A stretch of DNA of 64,000 bases from Gemmatimonadota bacterium (GCA_016191225.1 JACPPC010000018.1:62001-126000), one strand, 5' to 3'; counted from the stretch's first letter, positions 8,845 through 18,064 are shown. Notes: generated by a model not told the origin, from the letters alone. Translations and numbers: made by a program.

Positions 8845-9216
8845 ATGTGCGACATTTCCTCCCCGAGCCCCCTGGGCTCGCCCGCCGCGTGCGCCCAGCG
8901 CCGTGCCGCCGTTCCCTGGCCCCTCCGTGGACGCCCCGTGCGCCTCTCCGATTTCCTTGCTGGCACCTTGTTCTGGACCTGCGCCACTGCCGCCGTCGTG
9001 GCGCAGGGCGCGCTCCTCCGCTCCGCCCTCGGCACCGCGTGGAGCGGCGCCCCGCGGGGGGCGCCCGCCGAGCCGGCGGTGCGGGTGATCTCAGGCCGAG
9101 CCATGGAACTGGTGTGGAACGTGCTTCCCGCGGCCGTGCTGCTGGGCGCGTTCTGGTGGGCGTGGGTGTCCATGCACCCGTCGGTGTTCACCATCGCGGC
9201 CGAGAGGGCCGCATGA
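8845..9216 (+). CDS. Small two-helix membrane protein resembling the Cox2 membrane hairpin
   Basis: 123 residues with two predicted membrane helices: about 36-55 (FLAGTLFWTCATAAVVAQGA) and about 88-108 after an Arg/Pro-rich linker. The second helix begins AMELVWNVLPAAVLLG, which resembles the TM2 entry of cytochrome c oxidase subunit II (E-x-x-W-x-x-x-P). The CuA domain of subunit II is absent. Its stop overlaps the start of ctaA by four bases, and ctaB follows, so it is translationally linked to heme A synthesis. It may be a truncated oxidase subunit or an assembly factor. The ATG at 8845 is tentative. Confidence 0.6.
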   Translation: MCDISSPSPLGSPAACAQRRAAVPWPLRGRPVRLSDFLAGTLFWTCATAAVVAQGALLRSALGTAWSGAPRGAPAEPAVRVISGRAMELVWNVLPAAVLLGAFWWAWVSMHPSVFTIAAERAA

Positions 9217-10217
9217 CCGGCGCGGCGATGGACCCCGCCTCGTTCGTGCGCCTGCGGCGGCTCGCGCTCGCGGCCCTCGCGATCGGCTACCTGCACGTCG
9301 TGTTCGGTGCGATCGTGCGGATCAGCGGGTCGGGGTACGGCTGCGGGAACCACTGGCCCAAGTGCATGGGAGCGTGGTTCCCTCCCCTCGACCGCACGGA
9401 CCTGGTGGTCGAGCTCTCGCACCGCTACCTCGCCTTCGCCCTGACCCTGGCGATCGTCGGCCTGGCGCTCGCGGCCTGGGCGCGGCACCGCGACGCCGGC
9501 GTGGGTGGCGCGGGCGGCGTCCTGCGACCGGCCGGGCTGTCGGCCCTGCTGGTGCTCGTCGCGGCCGTATTCGGCGCGGTGATCGTCAAGCTCGACCTGC
9601 AGAACCGCTACGTGGTGGTGGTGCACCTGTCGCTGGCGATGGCGATCCTCGCCGCGCTTGCCGTGGCGGCGATCCGGGCCGGCGCCTTCGGCCGTGCCAT
9701 GGCCGACGCCGGAGGTGGCTCGGGCCGGACCCTTGGCGGGGCGCGGGCCCTGGTGGCGATCACCTTCGTGGTGCTGGTGATGGGGGCGCTCACCGCCAAC
9801 CTGCCGGGGGCGAGTTTCTCCTGCCTCGGCTTCCCGCTCTGCCGCAACGGATACGGCGGGGCCTTCCCCTACCAGCACATCCAGCTGACGCACCGCGTGC
9901 TCGCGTTCGCGGTCTTCTTCCACGCGCTGGGCCTCGTGGTGGGCGTGCGTCGCCGCGACGAGTCGGCGCAGCTGGCACGGTGGGCGTGGGCCACCTTCGG
10001 CACGATTCTCGCGCAGGTGCTCCTCGCGGCGGTGATGGTCGAGCTGGGGCTCCCGCTCTGGGCGCGCTCGGCGCACGAGGCGATCGGCACGGCCACCTGG
10101 CTGGTCGTCGTGGTGTTCGTCTCGCTGGCCGCGCGCGCCGGCGGAGCCGGCGGGGCGCCCGTGGGAGCCGCGATGCCCGTGCGGCCGCTCGCCGGCGCGG
10201 CCGGGGAGCGGGCATGA
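9213..10217 (+). CDS. ctaA: Heme A synthase CtaA
   Basis: 334-residue membrane protein with eight predicted helices. It oxidises the C8 methyl group of heme O to the formyl group of heme A for aa3-type oxidases. Two cysteine pairs are present: Cys44 and Cys51 in GSGYGCGNHWPKC, spaced seven apart as in the Bacillus-type enzymes, and a second pair in FSCLGFPLC. Heme-ligand histidines sit in helices (LSHRYLAF, LTHRVLAF, SAHEAIGTA). ATG 9213 overlaps the preceding stop; Met6 is an alternative. The stop overlaps the start of ctaB (ATGA). Confidence 0.93.
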   Translation: MTGAAMDPASFVRLRRLALAALAIGYLHVVFGAIVRISGSGYGCGNHWPKCMGAWFPPLDRTDLVVELSHRYLAFALTLAIVGLALAAWARHRDAGVGGAGGVLRPAGLSALLVLVAAVFGAVIVKLDLQNRYVVVVHLSLAMAILAALAVAAIRAGAFGRAMADAGGGSGRTLGGARALVAITFVVLVMGALTANLPGASFSCLGFPLCRNGYGGAFPYQHIQLTHRVLAFAVFFHALGLVVGVRRRDESAQLARWAWATFGTILAQVLLAAVMVELGLPLWARSAHEAIGTATWLVVVVFVSLAARAGGAGGAPVGAAMPVRPLAGAAGERA

Positions 10218-11113
10218 GCGGGCCGGCCCCCGCCTTGGCCACCGTGGGCGCGCGCCACCTGGTGAAGGACCTCGTGAGCCTCACCAAGCCCCGCATCATC
10301 TCGCTCCTCCTCGTCACCACCGTCGCGCCGATGTTCGTGGCCGGCACCCCCAGCTGGTCGCTGGTGCTGCTCGTCTCGGTCGGCGGCTACCTGATGGCCG
10401 GGGGCGCGAACGCGGTGAACATGTACCTCGATCGCGACATCGACGACCGGATGGCGCGCACCAGGCTGCGGCCCATTCCGTCCGGGCGCATGGCCCCCGC
10501 GGCGGTGCTGGCGTTCGGCATTGCGCTCTCGACGGCGGCCACCTGGCTGCTCGCCGCCCTTGTCAACGTGCCCGCGGCGGCGCTCGCCCTCGCCGGCTTC
10601 TACGGTTACGTCGTCGTCTACACCCGCTGGCTCACGCGCACCTCGCCGCAGAACATCGTGATCGGCGGCGCTGCCGGCGCCTTCCCGCCGCTCGTGGGCT
10701 GGGTGGCGGTCACCGGGAAGCTCGACCTGATGGCCGCGCTCCTGTTCCTCATCATCTTCTACTGGACGCCACCGCACTTCTGGGCGCTCGCCCTGCTCAA
10801 GCAGCGCGACTACACCAGGGCCGGCGTGCCGATGGCCCCGCTCGTCTGGGGCGAGCGGGAGACGATGGACCAGATGGCCTGGTACACCGTGATCCTGGTC
10901 GCCGTCACGCTCCTGCCGGTCGCGATCGGCGCACTCGGGGTCTCCTACCTCGTGAGCGCGCTGGCCCTCGGCGGGTGGCTGCTGCGCGGCATCCGGCGGG
11001 TGCGCCTGGCGGCCGACTACACCGCGCCGGCGTGGAGCGTCTACAAGTACTCGCTGCTCTACCTCGCCCTCCTCTTCGCCGCGATGGTGGCGGACCAGCG
11101 CCTGTTCAGCTGA
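10214..11113 (+). CDS. ctaB: Protoheme IX farnesyltransferase (heme O synthase) CtaB
   Basis: 299-residue polytopic UbiA-superfamily prenyltransferase that adds a farnesyl group to protoheme to give heme O, the substrate of CtaA. The Asp-rich prenyl-diphosphate motif is [19 protein letters not shown], and the conserved [12 protein letters not shown] segment is present. It overlaps ctaA (ATGA), so heme O and heme A synthases are made together. Its 3' end overlaps the 3' end of the convergent APC permease gene by eight bases. Confidence 0.95.
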   Translation: MSGPAPALATVGARHLVKDLVSLTKPRIISLLLVTTVAPMFVAGTPSWSLVLLVSVGGYLMAGGANAVNMYLDRDIDDRMARTRLRPIPSGRMAPAAVLAFGIALSTAATWLLAALVNVPAAALALAGFYGYVVVYTRWLTRTSPQNIVIGGAAGAFPPLVGWVAVTGKLDLMAALLFLIIFYWTPPHFWALALLKQRDYTRAGVPMAPLVWGERETMDQMAWYTVILVAVTLLPVAIGALGVSYLVSALALGGWLLRGIRRVRLAADYTAPAWSVYKYSLLYLALLFAAMVADQRLFS

Positions 11114-12479
11114 CGCGCCGCTCGCGCGCCGCCTGGCGCCGGCTGGCCACGAGGTGCACCACCGTGCCCAGGCCCAGCAGGGCGCTCCCGAACAGCGACG
11201 TGTCCGGTGACGCCAGGAAGGCGCTCACCACGCCCACGAGCGCCGCCAGCACGAAGAAGGCCGGCAGCACCGGGTAGCCGGGCACCCGGTACGGGCGCAC
11301 CGCCTCCGGCCGCGTGCGCCGCAGCACGAACACGCTCGCCGCGCCCATGCCGAAGAAGATCCAGTCCGCGAACACCACCCCCGACAGGAGCTGGCCGAAC
11401 TCGCCCCGCGTCAGCAGCAGGAGGACCAGCGCCCACCCGCCGAGCAGCAGGAGGGCGACGTGCGGCGATCCCCAGCGCGGGTGCACGCGCGCGGCGGCCC
11501 GCAGGAAGGCGCCGTCCTCGCCGAGGGCGAACAGCACGCGCGCGTTCGTGATCAGCGCCACCCCGGTGAAGCCGAGGATGGAGACCATCGCGGCCAGCGT
11601 GATCGCCGGCGCCCCGCGGACGCCCACCAGGCGCGTTGCCGTGTCGGCCGCCACCGCCGCGCTCCCCGCCAGCCCGTCGCGGCCCAGCGCATGCAGGTAG
11701 ACGACATTGGCGCCGAGGTAGATCGCGATCACGATCCCGATCCCGGTGGCGAGCGCCCGAGGGATCGTGCGCTGCGGCTCCCGGATCTCCCCGGCCACCA
11801 TGTTCATCTGCTGCCAGCCGCCGATCGTGAACAGCACGGCGACGAAGGCGGTGGCGATTCCCCGCAGCGGCGGCAGGGGGGCCGGCGCCGGCGGTGCCGC
11901 GGCGATCGCCGCCGTCGCGGTCGCGCCCGGCGCGGCATTCCACAGCGCCAATCCGAGCCCGATCAGCCCGAACAGCGCGCCACTCTTCACGACGGTGAGC
12001 GTGTTCTGGAACCAGACCCCCGGCCTCACCCCGAGCACGTTGATCGCCGTGAGTGCGGCGATCGTGAGCGCGGCGAGGCCGAGCCGTCCCCCCACCGCCC
12101 CGAGCGGAACGTGGCGCTCGGCGTACCCCGCGAAGCTCATCGCCACGGCGGCGATCGCGCCGCTGGCGATCATGGCGAGGATCATCCAGCCGCAGAGGAA
12201 GGCCGGCAACCGGCCGAAGGCGGCCCGGATGTATGCGTAGGCGCCGCCGGCGTCGGGCATCATGGCGCCGAGCTCGGCGTAGGTGAGCGCGCCGGCCAGC
12301 GCCACCACACCCCCGGCCGCCCAGGTGCCGAGGATGGCGGGACCGCCGCCGAGGGCCCGGGCCACCTCGGCCGGCGTGAAGAAGATCCCGCTGCCGATGA
12401 TCCCGCCCACCACGAGGAGGGTGGCGGAAGCGAACCCGAACTGCCGCGCCAGCACGGCCCGCGCCGGCGGCGCCGTCAC
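11106..12479 (-). CDS. APC-family amino acid permease
   Basis: 457-residue permease with about 12 helices. TM1 has VVGGIIGSGIFFTPAEVA, and the loop AGEIREPQRTIPRALATG is typical of APC/LAT-like transporters. GTG 12479 overlaps the stop of the upstream M24 peptidase gene (GTGA), which fixes the start and couples the two. Peptide cleavage plus amino acid transport is a plausible joint role; the direction and substrate are unknown. It is related to the permeases at 7387-8784 and 45748-47076 but clearly diverged from both. Confidence 0.88.
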   Translation of the reverse strand: MTAPPARAVLARQFGFASATLLVVGGIIGSGIFFTPAEVARALGGGPAILGTWAAGGVVALAGALTYAELGAMMPDAGGAYAYIRAAFGRLPAFLCGWMILAMIASGAIAAVAMSFAGYAERHVPLGAVGGRLGLAALTIAALTAINVLGVRPGVWFQNTLTVVKSGALFGLIGLGLALWNAAPGATATAAIAAAPPAPAPLPPLRGIATAFVAVLFTIGGWQQMNMVAGEIREPQRTIPRALATGIGIVIAIYLGANVVYLHALGRDGLAGSAAVAADTATRLVGVRGAPAITLAAMVSILGFTGVALITNARVLFALGEDGAFLRAAARVHPRWGSPHVALLLLGGWALVLLLLTRGEFGQLLSGVVFADWIFFGMGAASVFVLRRTRPEAVRPYRVPGYPVLPAFFVLAALVGVVSAFLASPDTSLFGSALLGLGTVVHLVASRRQAARERRVS

Positions 12480-13657
12480 AGCACGATCAGGTCGTGCTGG
12501 ACCTCGCGCGGCGTCACCAGCAGGCCGTCGTCGCGCACCACGGCGTTCACCTCGCTCCGCATCCCCAGCTCGCCCGTGAGGTAGATGCCGGGCTCGATCG
12601 AGAAGCAGACGCCGGGGATCAGCAGCCGGTCGTCGCGCGTCTCGAGGTTGTCGAGGTTGGGACCCGAGCCATGGATGTCGCGGGCGTCGATCGAGTGCCC
12701 CGTGCGGTGCGTGAAGTACGGGCCGTAGCCGCGCTGCGTGATCACGGCGCGCGCGGCGTCGTCGGCCTCGGCGCCGGAGACGCGCCCGCCGGCACCGAGC
12801 CGGTCGCGCAGCAGCGCGATCGCGGCATCGCGGGCGTCGCGCACCGCGGCCCAGATCTCCCGCACCCGCGCCGACGGCGTGCCGATCGACGCCATCCACG
12901 TCTGGTCGGCAATGATCCCCGTCGCGCGGTCGGCGGCAAAGAGGTCGATCAGCACGAGGTCGCCGGGGCGGAAGGGCCGCGGCGCCGCCGCCGACGGGGC
13001 GTAGTGCGGGTTGGCCGCGTTCTCGGTGGCCGAGACGTCGGGGCCGTGGTCGAACTCGAGGCCCGCCTTCGTGAACTCGGCGACGATCCACTCCGCCACC
13101 TGGTGCTCGGCCAGCGGCGCGCCGGCCCGCACGCTCGCGCCGATCCGGGCAAAGGCCTCCCTGGCGATCCGCGCGAGGTGCCCCGCCGTGCGCTCGTGCA
13201 CCGCGACCTGGGCCGGCGTCCAGGCGGCGTAGAAGCGCGACACGAGCTCGCCGCTCGATGCGACGATCGCCCCGGCGGCACGCACCATCTCCAGGGCTCC
13301 GGCCGGCACGCGGTCGAGGTAGGGGACGGCGTCACCGGGGCTGTACTCCATCGCCACCCGCCTGCCCTGCACATGGGCGGCGAGCAGTGCCTCCAGCGCC
13401 CGCCAGCTGCTGTACACTTCGCGGCTCCACGCCGCCGGCCACGCCACCCACGGCCCCTGCTCGATCGCGTGGGTGATCGCCACCGGGCTTCCCCGCGCGG
13501 GAATCCAGACGAAGATCCGCCGTGACAGCATGCCCTTGAGGCCGAGCAGGCCCGTCGCGATCGGGTTGCACCCCCTGAAGTTGAACAGGAGCCAGCCGTC
13601 GACGCCGGCGTCCGCGATCGCGGCCTGCAGCCGCGGCAGCAGTTCGGGAGTGATCAC
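12476..13657 (-). CDS. M24-family metallopeptidase (Xaa-Pro dipeptidase-like)
   Basis: 393 residues, with an N-terminal creatinase-like domain (about 1-150) and a C-terminal pita-bread catalytic domain (about 155-390). Metal-ligand segments are visible: an Asp in LVLIDLFAAD, the second Asp in GIIADQTW, a His in THRTGHSIDARDIHG, a Glu in CFSIEPGIYL and the last Glu in MRSEVNAVV. The first two ligands are in slightly unusual surroundings. No signal peptide, so it is cytoplasmic. GTG start. It would release N-terminal residues ahead of proline or split Xaa-Pro dipeptides. It is co-transcribed with the APC permease behind it. Confidence 0.85.
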   Translation of the reverse strand: MITPELLPRLQAAIADAGVDGWLLFNFRGCNPIATGLLGLKGMLSRRIFVWIPARGSPVAITHAIEQGPWVAWPAAWSREVYSSWRALEALLAAHVQGRRVAMEYSPGDAVPYLDRVPAGALEMVRAAGAIVASSGELVSRFYAAWTPAQVAVHERTAGHLARIAREAFARIGASVRAGAPLAEHQVAEWIVAEFTKAGLEFDHGPDVSATENAANPHYAPSAAAPRPFRPGDLVLIDLFAADRATGIIADQTWMASIGTPSARVREIWAAVRDARDAAIALLRDRLGAGGRVSGAEADDAARAVITQRGYGPYFTHRTGHSIDARDIHGSGPNLDNLETRDDRLLIPGVCFSIEPGIYLTGELGMRSEVNAVVRDDGLLVTPREVQHDLIVL

Positions 13658-13672
13658 GGGCGGGAACCTGCC

Positions 13673-14311
13673 TCAGCGGCCCGCGGCGCGCCACTCCGCG
13701 CGCCAGGCGCAGGTTCCCTCGCCGCGCGAGCCGCACCGCACGTGCTCCACCGCACCTGCGCCGTCCACGAGCATGTGCAGGAGCTCGCGCAGCGTCGCCT
13801 CGTAAAAGGCGCAGCCCGTCTGCCGCGGGCCGGCGTCGCGCGTGACGCTCTTCCCGACGGAGAGGAGCAGCGAGGAGCCGACCCGGGTGACTTCGCCATT
13901 CAGGAACCGCGCCGCGATCCGCCGGATGTGCCGCAACGCGAGGGGGCGGGAGAGGATGCTCGGCAACCCCCGCATCACACCGCGCACCGGCGCGGCAATG
14001 CGGTCGCAGGCCTCGCGGGCGAGGTAGCGGCCCGCCGAGCGAAAGACGACCTCGGCGTCCGGGCGGCGCCCGACCAGCCGCGCGAGGGCCGCCGCCTCGT
14101 CGAACGGGATGCGCTGTCCGCGCCGCACCGCCTCGGCGTAGCGCCTCACCTGGGCGAACACGGTGTCGGAGAGGCCGAGCTTCTTGTTGCGCAGCTCCGG
14201 CACGAACTCGGCGTCGAGCTCGTGGTCGGGGGCGTCGACGGTGCGCACGGCCTCGAGGAGCGCCAGCGGCACCAGGGCGTCGACAGTCGAGGATGCCGAT
14301 CGGTCAGTCAC
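13673..14311 (-). CDS. V4R-like small-molecule-sensor-like protein
   Basis: 212 residues, not assigned with confidence. The C-terminal 60 residues (GCAFYEATLREL, then HVRCGSRGEGTCAW) follow the V4R pattern of a Cys-rich end after an alpha/beta core; V4R domains bind small molecules or metals. The N-terminal part is helical, and the whole also resembles the 200-residue DUF2378-type proteins. GTG 14311 is chosen because a TAGCTT box ends ten bases upstream and there is no Shine-Dalgarno, suggesting a leaderless or near-leaderless transcript. It ends 15 bases before the M24 peptidase gene and may share its mRNA. Confidence 0.55.
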   Translation of the reverse strand: MTDRSASSTVDALVPLALLEAVRTVDAPDHELDAEFVPELRNKKLGLSDTVFAQVRRYAEAVRRGQRIPFDEAAALARLVGRRPDAEVVFRSAGRYLAREACDRIAAPVRGVMRGLPSILSRPLALRHIRRIAARFLNGEVTRVGSSLLLSVGKSVTRDAGPRQTGCAFYEATLRELLHMLVDGAGAVEHVRCGSRGEGTCAWRAEWRAAGR

Positions 14312-14321
14312 GTCGACGGGC

Positions 14322-14327
14322 AAGCTA
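14322..14327 (-). promoter_or_regulatory. TAnnTT -10 box (TAGCTT) close to a start codon
   Basis: TAGCTT on the minus strand, ten bases before the GTG at 14311. No Shine-Dalgarno lies between them, so a very short or absent leader is expected. Confidence 0.4.
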
Positions 14328-14463
14328 ACGCGCCGCTCCGGCGGGACAACGGGAACCCGGCGCGCCCGTCGCGCGCTTGGGTGGTGGCGGCGGGCATTGC
14401 GCGGCGCCGCCGGCGCGGGCAGGATTCCCCCGCACCCGACTCCCCTCCCCGCTGGTGGTCGCC

Positions 14464-14742
14464 ATGACAGCACCCACCGACATCTCGCTGTGGAGCGTGA
14501 ACCCGTGCGCCCGCCTGGCCGGATGCCTCGACGAATTCGTCGACGGCCGCCTCGACCGCGCGATCGAGGCCCTCGCCCTCGCCCACATGGAGCGGTGCCC
14601 CCCTTGCCGCGTGATGGCGCGCCATGCCCTGCGCTATCGCGAGACGATGCGCCGCGTGGGTGACGCGAGCGTCGCCCCGGCCGACTTCGTGCAGCGGTTG
14701 CGGTTCGCGCTCCGGCGCGGCGTCGAGCCACCGCCGGCTTGA
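14464..14742 (+). CDS. Putative zinc-finger (zf-HC2-like) protein
   Basis: 92 residues. The core reads CLDEFVDGRLD then HMERCPPC, that is the H-x3-C-x2-C arrangement of anti-sigma-factor zinc fingers (zf-HC2), preceded by the usual short acidic helix. There is no membrane helix, so unlike most anti-sigma factors it would be cytoplasmic. No sigma-factor gene is adjacent. Its stop overlaps the TTG start of the DUF92 gene. A regulatory role is inferred only from the motif. Confidence 0.6.
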   Translation: MTAPTDISLWSVNPCARLAGCLDEFVDGRLDRAIEALALAHMERCPPCRVMARHALRYRETMRRVGDASVAPADFVQRLRFALRRGVEPPPA

Positions 14743-15518
14743 TCGGGCGCACCCTCGCCGGCGTCGCCGTCGCCGTCGGCGTGGCCGCGGCCGCCCGACG
14801 CGCCGGCGCGCTGACCACCGGCGGTGCCATTTCGGCCGCGGTGGCGGGCACGATCGCGATCGCCGCCGGCTGGGGATGGGGCGCCCTCCTCATCGCCTTC
14901 TTCGTCTCGAGCTCGGCGCTCTCGCGACTCGGGGCCGCCGGCAAGGCGGCGCGCACCGCGGCGATCGTCGGCAAGACCGGCCCGCGCGATTCCCGGCAGG
15001 TGTGGGCCAACGGCGGCGTGTTCGCGCTCGCGGCGCTCGGTGCGCTGGCCGGGCCGTGCTGGGCGTGGGGCGCGGCGGCGGCGGGGGCCCTCGCCGCGGC
15101 GGCGGCCGACACCTGGTCGACCGAAATCGGCACCTGGGTGGGCGGCGTGCCCCGGTCGATCCTCTCGCTCGCGCCCCTGCCGGCCGGCATGTCGGGGGGC
15201 GTGACGGCGTGGGGGAGTGCGGGCGCCGCCGCGGGCGCGCTGTTCATCGCCCTCGCGGCGGTCGCCGCCGGGTGGCCGCTCGCGCAATGGCCGGCCGTCG
15301 CCATCGCCGGCATCGCCGGCGCCTTTGTCGACTCCCTGCTCGGCGCGTCGCTGCAGGCGGTGCGGCGGTGCCCGGCGTGCGGCACCCGCACCGAGCGCGA
15401 CCCGCACGACTGCGGCGCCGCCACCCTGCCCGCCGGTGGGCTGCCGTGGATGACCAACGACGTGGTGAACCTCGCGGCGACCGTGGCGGGAGCCGCGATC
15501 GCCGCCGTGCTCGCCTGA
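14739..15518 (+). CDS. DUF92 (TMEM19-like) membrane protein
   Basis: 259 residues with about six hydrophobic helices. The conserved DUF92 elements RDSRQVWANGG and ADTWSTEIGTW are present, with a GAFVDSLLGASLQ segment. Some family members are prenyl-alcohol (phytol/farnesol) phosphate kinases in plants and cyanobacteria; for most bacterial members the role is unknown. A short Cys-rich loop (CPACGTRTERDPHDC) near residue 210 is typical of the family. It starts with TTG overlapping the upstream stop, so it is coupled to the zinc-finger gene. Confidence 0.8.
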   Translation: MIGRTLAGVAVAVGVAAAARRAGALTTGGAISAAVAGTIAIAAGWGWGALLIAFFVSSSALSRLGAAGKAARTAAIVGKTGPRDSRQVWANGGVFALAALGALAGPCWAWGAAAAGALAAAAADTWSTEIGTWVGGVPRSILSLAPLPAGMSGGVTAWGSAGAAAGALFIALAAVAAGWPLAQWPAVAIAGIAGAFVDSLLGASLQAVRRCPACGTRTERDPHDCGAATLPAGGLPWMTNDVVNLAATVAGAAIAAVLA

Positions 15519-15611
15519 GGCCCGGGGCCGGCCCGACGCTCGCGCACCCTCGGGCACGCGCGTACGATTGGGAAACCGGCGGCGCCCGTTCCCTCCTCGG
15601 TCCACAATCGC

Positions 15612-16844
15612 ATGCACGGCAGTGACGACGCACAGGTGATCATCGTGGGAGGCGGACCGGCGGGCGCCTCGACCGCCGTCGCCCTGGCGCGCGCGGGCGT
15701 CGACACCTGCCTGCTCGACCGGGCGCGCTTCCCGCGCGACAAACCCTGCGCCGAGTACCTCAGCCCGCAGGCCTCGCGCGTCCTCGAGGCCATGGGAACG
15801 CTGGCCTCGGTCGAGGCGGCCGGCGGCGCCCGGCTCGCCGGGATGCGCGTGCGAGCCCCCGACGGCGCCGAGTTGCACGGCGAGTTCGCCGCGCAACATG
15901 GTTTCCCCGGCTTTCGCGACCGCGGCATCGCGCTGCGGCGCCGCGTCCTCGACGAGATCCTCGTCCGCGCGGCCGGCGCCTCCGGCGCCCGCCTGCGGGA
16001 GGGGGTGCGCGTGACGGGACTCGCGCGCGACTCCCGCGGCCGCGTGACCGGCGTGGTGACGCTCGACCCCGACGGCCGGCGCGGGGTGCGCCGGGCGGCA
16101 CTCGTGATCGGCGCCGACGGCCTCCGCTCGATCGTCGCCCGGCAGCTGGGCGTCGCACGCCGGGCGTGGTGGCCGCGACGGCTCGCCCTCGTCACGCACT
16201 TTCGCGGCGTGCACGGGATGGGCAACTGCGGCGAGATGCATGTCGGGCACCACGGCTACTGCGGCCTCGCCAGCGTGGGCGGCGGCGAGACCAACGTGGC
16301 GGTGGTGGTGCCGCACGCGGTGGCGCGCGACGCCGCCGGCGATGCGGCCGGCTTCCTCGATCGCTGGATCGCCGGCACGCCGCACCTCGCCGCGCGGTTC
16401 GCCGGCGCGGTGCGCACCTCGCCGGTGCGGGCCACGGGCCCGTTCGCCAGTGCGGTGCGCCGGGCATGGGCCCCCGGCGCCGCGCTCGTGGGCGATGCCG
16501 CCGGCTTCCTCGACCCGTTCACCGGCGAGGGGATCCACGCCGCGTTGCGCGGCGGCGAGCTGCTGGCCCCCTTCGCGGCCGAGGCCGCCCGCGCCGGCGG
16601 CGCACGCGCCGACCGCGCGCTCGCCGGCTACGAGCGGGCCCGGCGCACGGAGTTCGCCGGCAAGTGGCGCGTCGAGCGGCTGGTCGCCGCCGCCGTGTCG
16701 TTCCCCCCGCTGATGAACCGGGCCGCGCACGTGCTCGGCCGCCGCAAGGACCTCGCCGACCTGCTCGTCGGCGTGGCCGGCGACTTCGTTCCCCCGGGCG
16801 AACTGCTGCGCCCGCGGTTCCTCCTCCGGTTCCTCGTGCCGTGA
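15612..16844 (+). CDS. FAD-dependent oxidoreductase, geranylgeranyl-reductase/aromatic-hydroxylase type
   Basis: 410 residues. The N-terminal Rossmann motif VIIVGGGPAGAS (residues 9-20) binds FAD; the second FAD motif GDAAGFLDPFTGEGI lies near residue 300. The overall layout fits the geranylgeranyl-reductase/PHBH superfamily. Such enzymes reduce prenyl chains or hydroxylate aromatic rings. It begins a plus-strand run with a flavin reductase, a methyltransferase, an SRPBCC protein and a ketosynthase (intergenic gaps from 7 bases down to overlaps), so a tailoring step in one pathway is likely. Exact chemistry is unknown. Confidence 0.8.
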   Translation: MHGSDDAQVIIVGGGPAGASTAVALARAGVDTCLLDRARFPRDKPCAEYLSPQASRVLEAMGTLASVEAAGGARLAGMRVRAPDGAELHGEFAAQHGFPGFRDRGIALRRRVLDEILVRAAGASGARLREGVRVTGLARDSRGRVTGVVTLDPDGRRGVRRAALVIGADGLRSIVARQLGVARRAWWPRRLALVTHFRGVHGMGNCGEMHVGHHGYCGLASVGGGETNVAVVVPHAVARDAAGDAAGFLDRWIAGTPHLAARFAGAVRTSPVRATGPFASAVRRAWAPGAALVGDAAGFLDPFTGEGIHAALRGGELLAPFAAEAARAGGARADRALAGYERARRTEFAGKWRVERLVAAAVSFPPLMNRAAHVLGRRKDLADLLVGVAGDFVPPGELLRPRFLLRFLVP

Positions 16845-16851
16845 GGGGCGC

Positions 16852-17328
16852 ATGACCATCGACGCGGATGCCTTTCGCTCGCTGCTCGGCCGCTTCGCCT
16901 CCGGCATCACGATCGTCACGACGGTGGACCACGGCGGGCGCGACGTGGGGATGACGGTGAGCGCGTTCGCGTCGGTGAGCCTGTCGCCGCCGCTCGTGCT
17001 CACCTGCGTGGCGCGCGAGGCGTCGGTGTTCTTCGAGATCACCGCCGCCCCGCGCATCGTGGTCAACATCCTCGCGGAGGGACAGGAGTCGCTCTCGCGC
17101 CGGTTCGCCGGGCCGGCCTGGGACCGCTTCGAGGGACTCGGCGTTCGCCGCGCACCGGGCGGCGCACCGATCCTCGACGAGGTCCTGGCGTGGTGCGAGT
17201 GCCGCGTGGTGCAGCGCCACGACGCCGGCGACCACGTTATCCTCGTGGCCGAGGTCGAGGGGGGCGAGGTGCGCGACGAGAAGCCGCTGCTCTATTACCG
17301 GGGCGGCTATGCGCAGCTCAGGCGGTAG
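16852..17328 (+). CDS. Flavin reductase-like protein (FMN-binding split barrel)
   Basis: 158 residues of the flavin reductase-like (HpaC/ActVB) family. Conserved parts are FASGITIVTT, the FMN-binding TVSAFASVSLSPPLVL, NILAEGQESLSRRFAG and HVILVAEVEGGE. Such proteins supply reduced flavin to a partner monooxygenase. The gene follows the FAD oxidoreductase by seven bases and overlaps the methyltransferase by 20 bases, which suggests it feeds a hydroxylation step in this cluster. Confidence 0.88.
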   Translation: MTIDADAFRSLLGRFASGITIVTTVDHGGRDVGMTVSAFASVSLSPPLVLTCVAREASVFFEITAAPRIVVNILAEGQESLSRRFAGPAWDRFEGLGVRRAPGGAPILDEVLAWCECRVVQRHDAGDHVILVAEVEGGEVRDEKPLLYYRGGYAQLRR

Positions 17329-18064
17329 CCCCGTCGCGCCGCTGCCGTGGCACGTGCCCGCGCGCCGACGCGGGCACGAGCGTCTGGACGACCCGCGGGC
17401 AGCGGGGGCCGAGGTCGTGGTGCGTGAGCTGCGCGACGTCACGCGGGCCAACGCCCTGTTCGGCGGCACGCACGCGGTGGTGCGCGAGGTGTGCGACGCC
17501 CTCTCGGCGCCCCCCCGGCGAGCCGCGGTCACCCTCGTCGACGTCGGGACCGGGCTGGGCGACATCCCCCGGGCCGCGGCGGCCGCCGTGGCCCGGCTCG
17601 GGATCCGGCTCGAGAGCTGCGGCGTAGAACTGAGCGAGGCCGCGGCGCGGGCCGCGCACGGCGGCATGACGGCGGCGGTCTGTGCCGATGCCTTTCGCCT
17701 CCCCTTCGCCGACGGGAGCGTGGACCTCGTGACCTGTTCGCAGCTGCTGCACCACTTCGAGGGCGAGCAGGCCGTCGCGCTCCTGCGCGAGATGGACCGC
17801 GTCGCCGCGCACCGCGTGATCGTGAGCGACCTGCGCCGCTCGTGGATCGCCGCCGCGGGCCTGTGGGCCGCCTCGTGGCCGCTCGGCTTCCACCCCCACA
17901 GCCGCCACGACGGGGTGACCTCCGTGCTGCGGGGATTCAGGCGCGCCGAGCTGCAGGCCCTCGCCGCCGGGGCCACCGGCGCCGCGGTGCGGACGGTGAA
18001 TCGCGCCGGTTTTCGCGTCACCGCGTCGTGGCGCCCGGTCGCCGCCGGCGGCCCGCCCGCATGA
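17309..18064 (+). CDS. Class I SAM-dependent methyltransferase
   Basis: 251 residues. SAM-binding motif I is LVDVGTGLGDIP (about residues 70-81), an acidic position follows in the VELSEAAARAA segment, and LVTCSQLLHHF is the usual motif-IV/V region. This organisation is common in small-molecule O- or C-methyltransferases. The ATG overlaps the flavin reductase end by 20 bases; the stop overlaps the next start (ATGA). The acceptor is unknown but is presumably the product of the surrounding cluster. Confidence 0.85.
   Translation: MRSSGGSPVAPLPWHVPARRRGHERLDDPRAAGAEVVVRELRDVTRANALFGGTHAVVREVCDALSAPPRRAAVTLVDVGTGLGDIPRAAAAAVARLGIRLESCGVELSEAAARAAHGGMTAAVCADAFRLPFADGSVDLVTCSQLLHHFEGEQAVALLREMDRVAAHRVIVSDLRRSWIAAAGLWAASWPLGFHPHSRHDGVTSVLRGFRRAELQALAAGATGAAVRTVNRAGFRVTASWRPVAAGGPPA

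Noticed and set aside
13673..17069. Long minus-strand frames opposite the DUF92, FAD oxidoreductase and flavin reductase genes
   Set aside because: Low-complexity Ala/Arg/Pro translations; only the last 212 codons (13673-14311) are a real gene.
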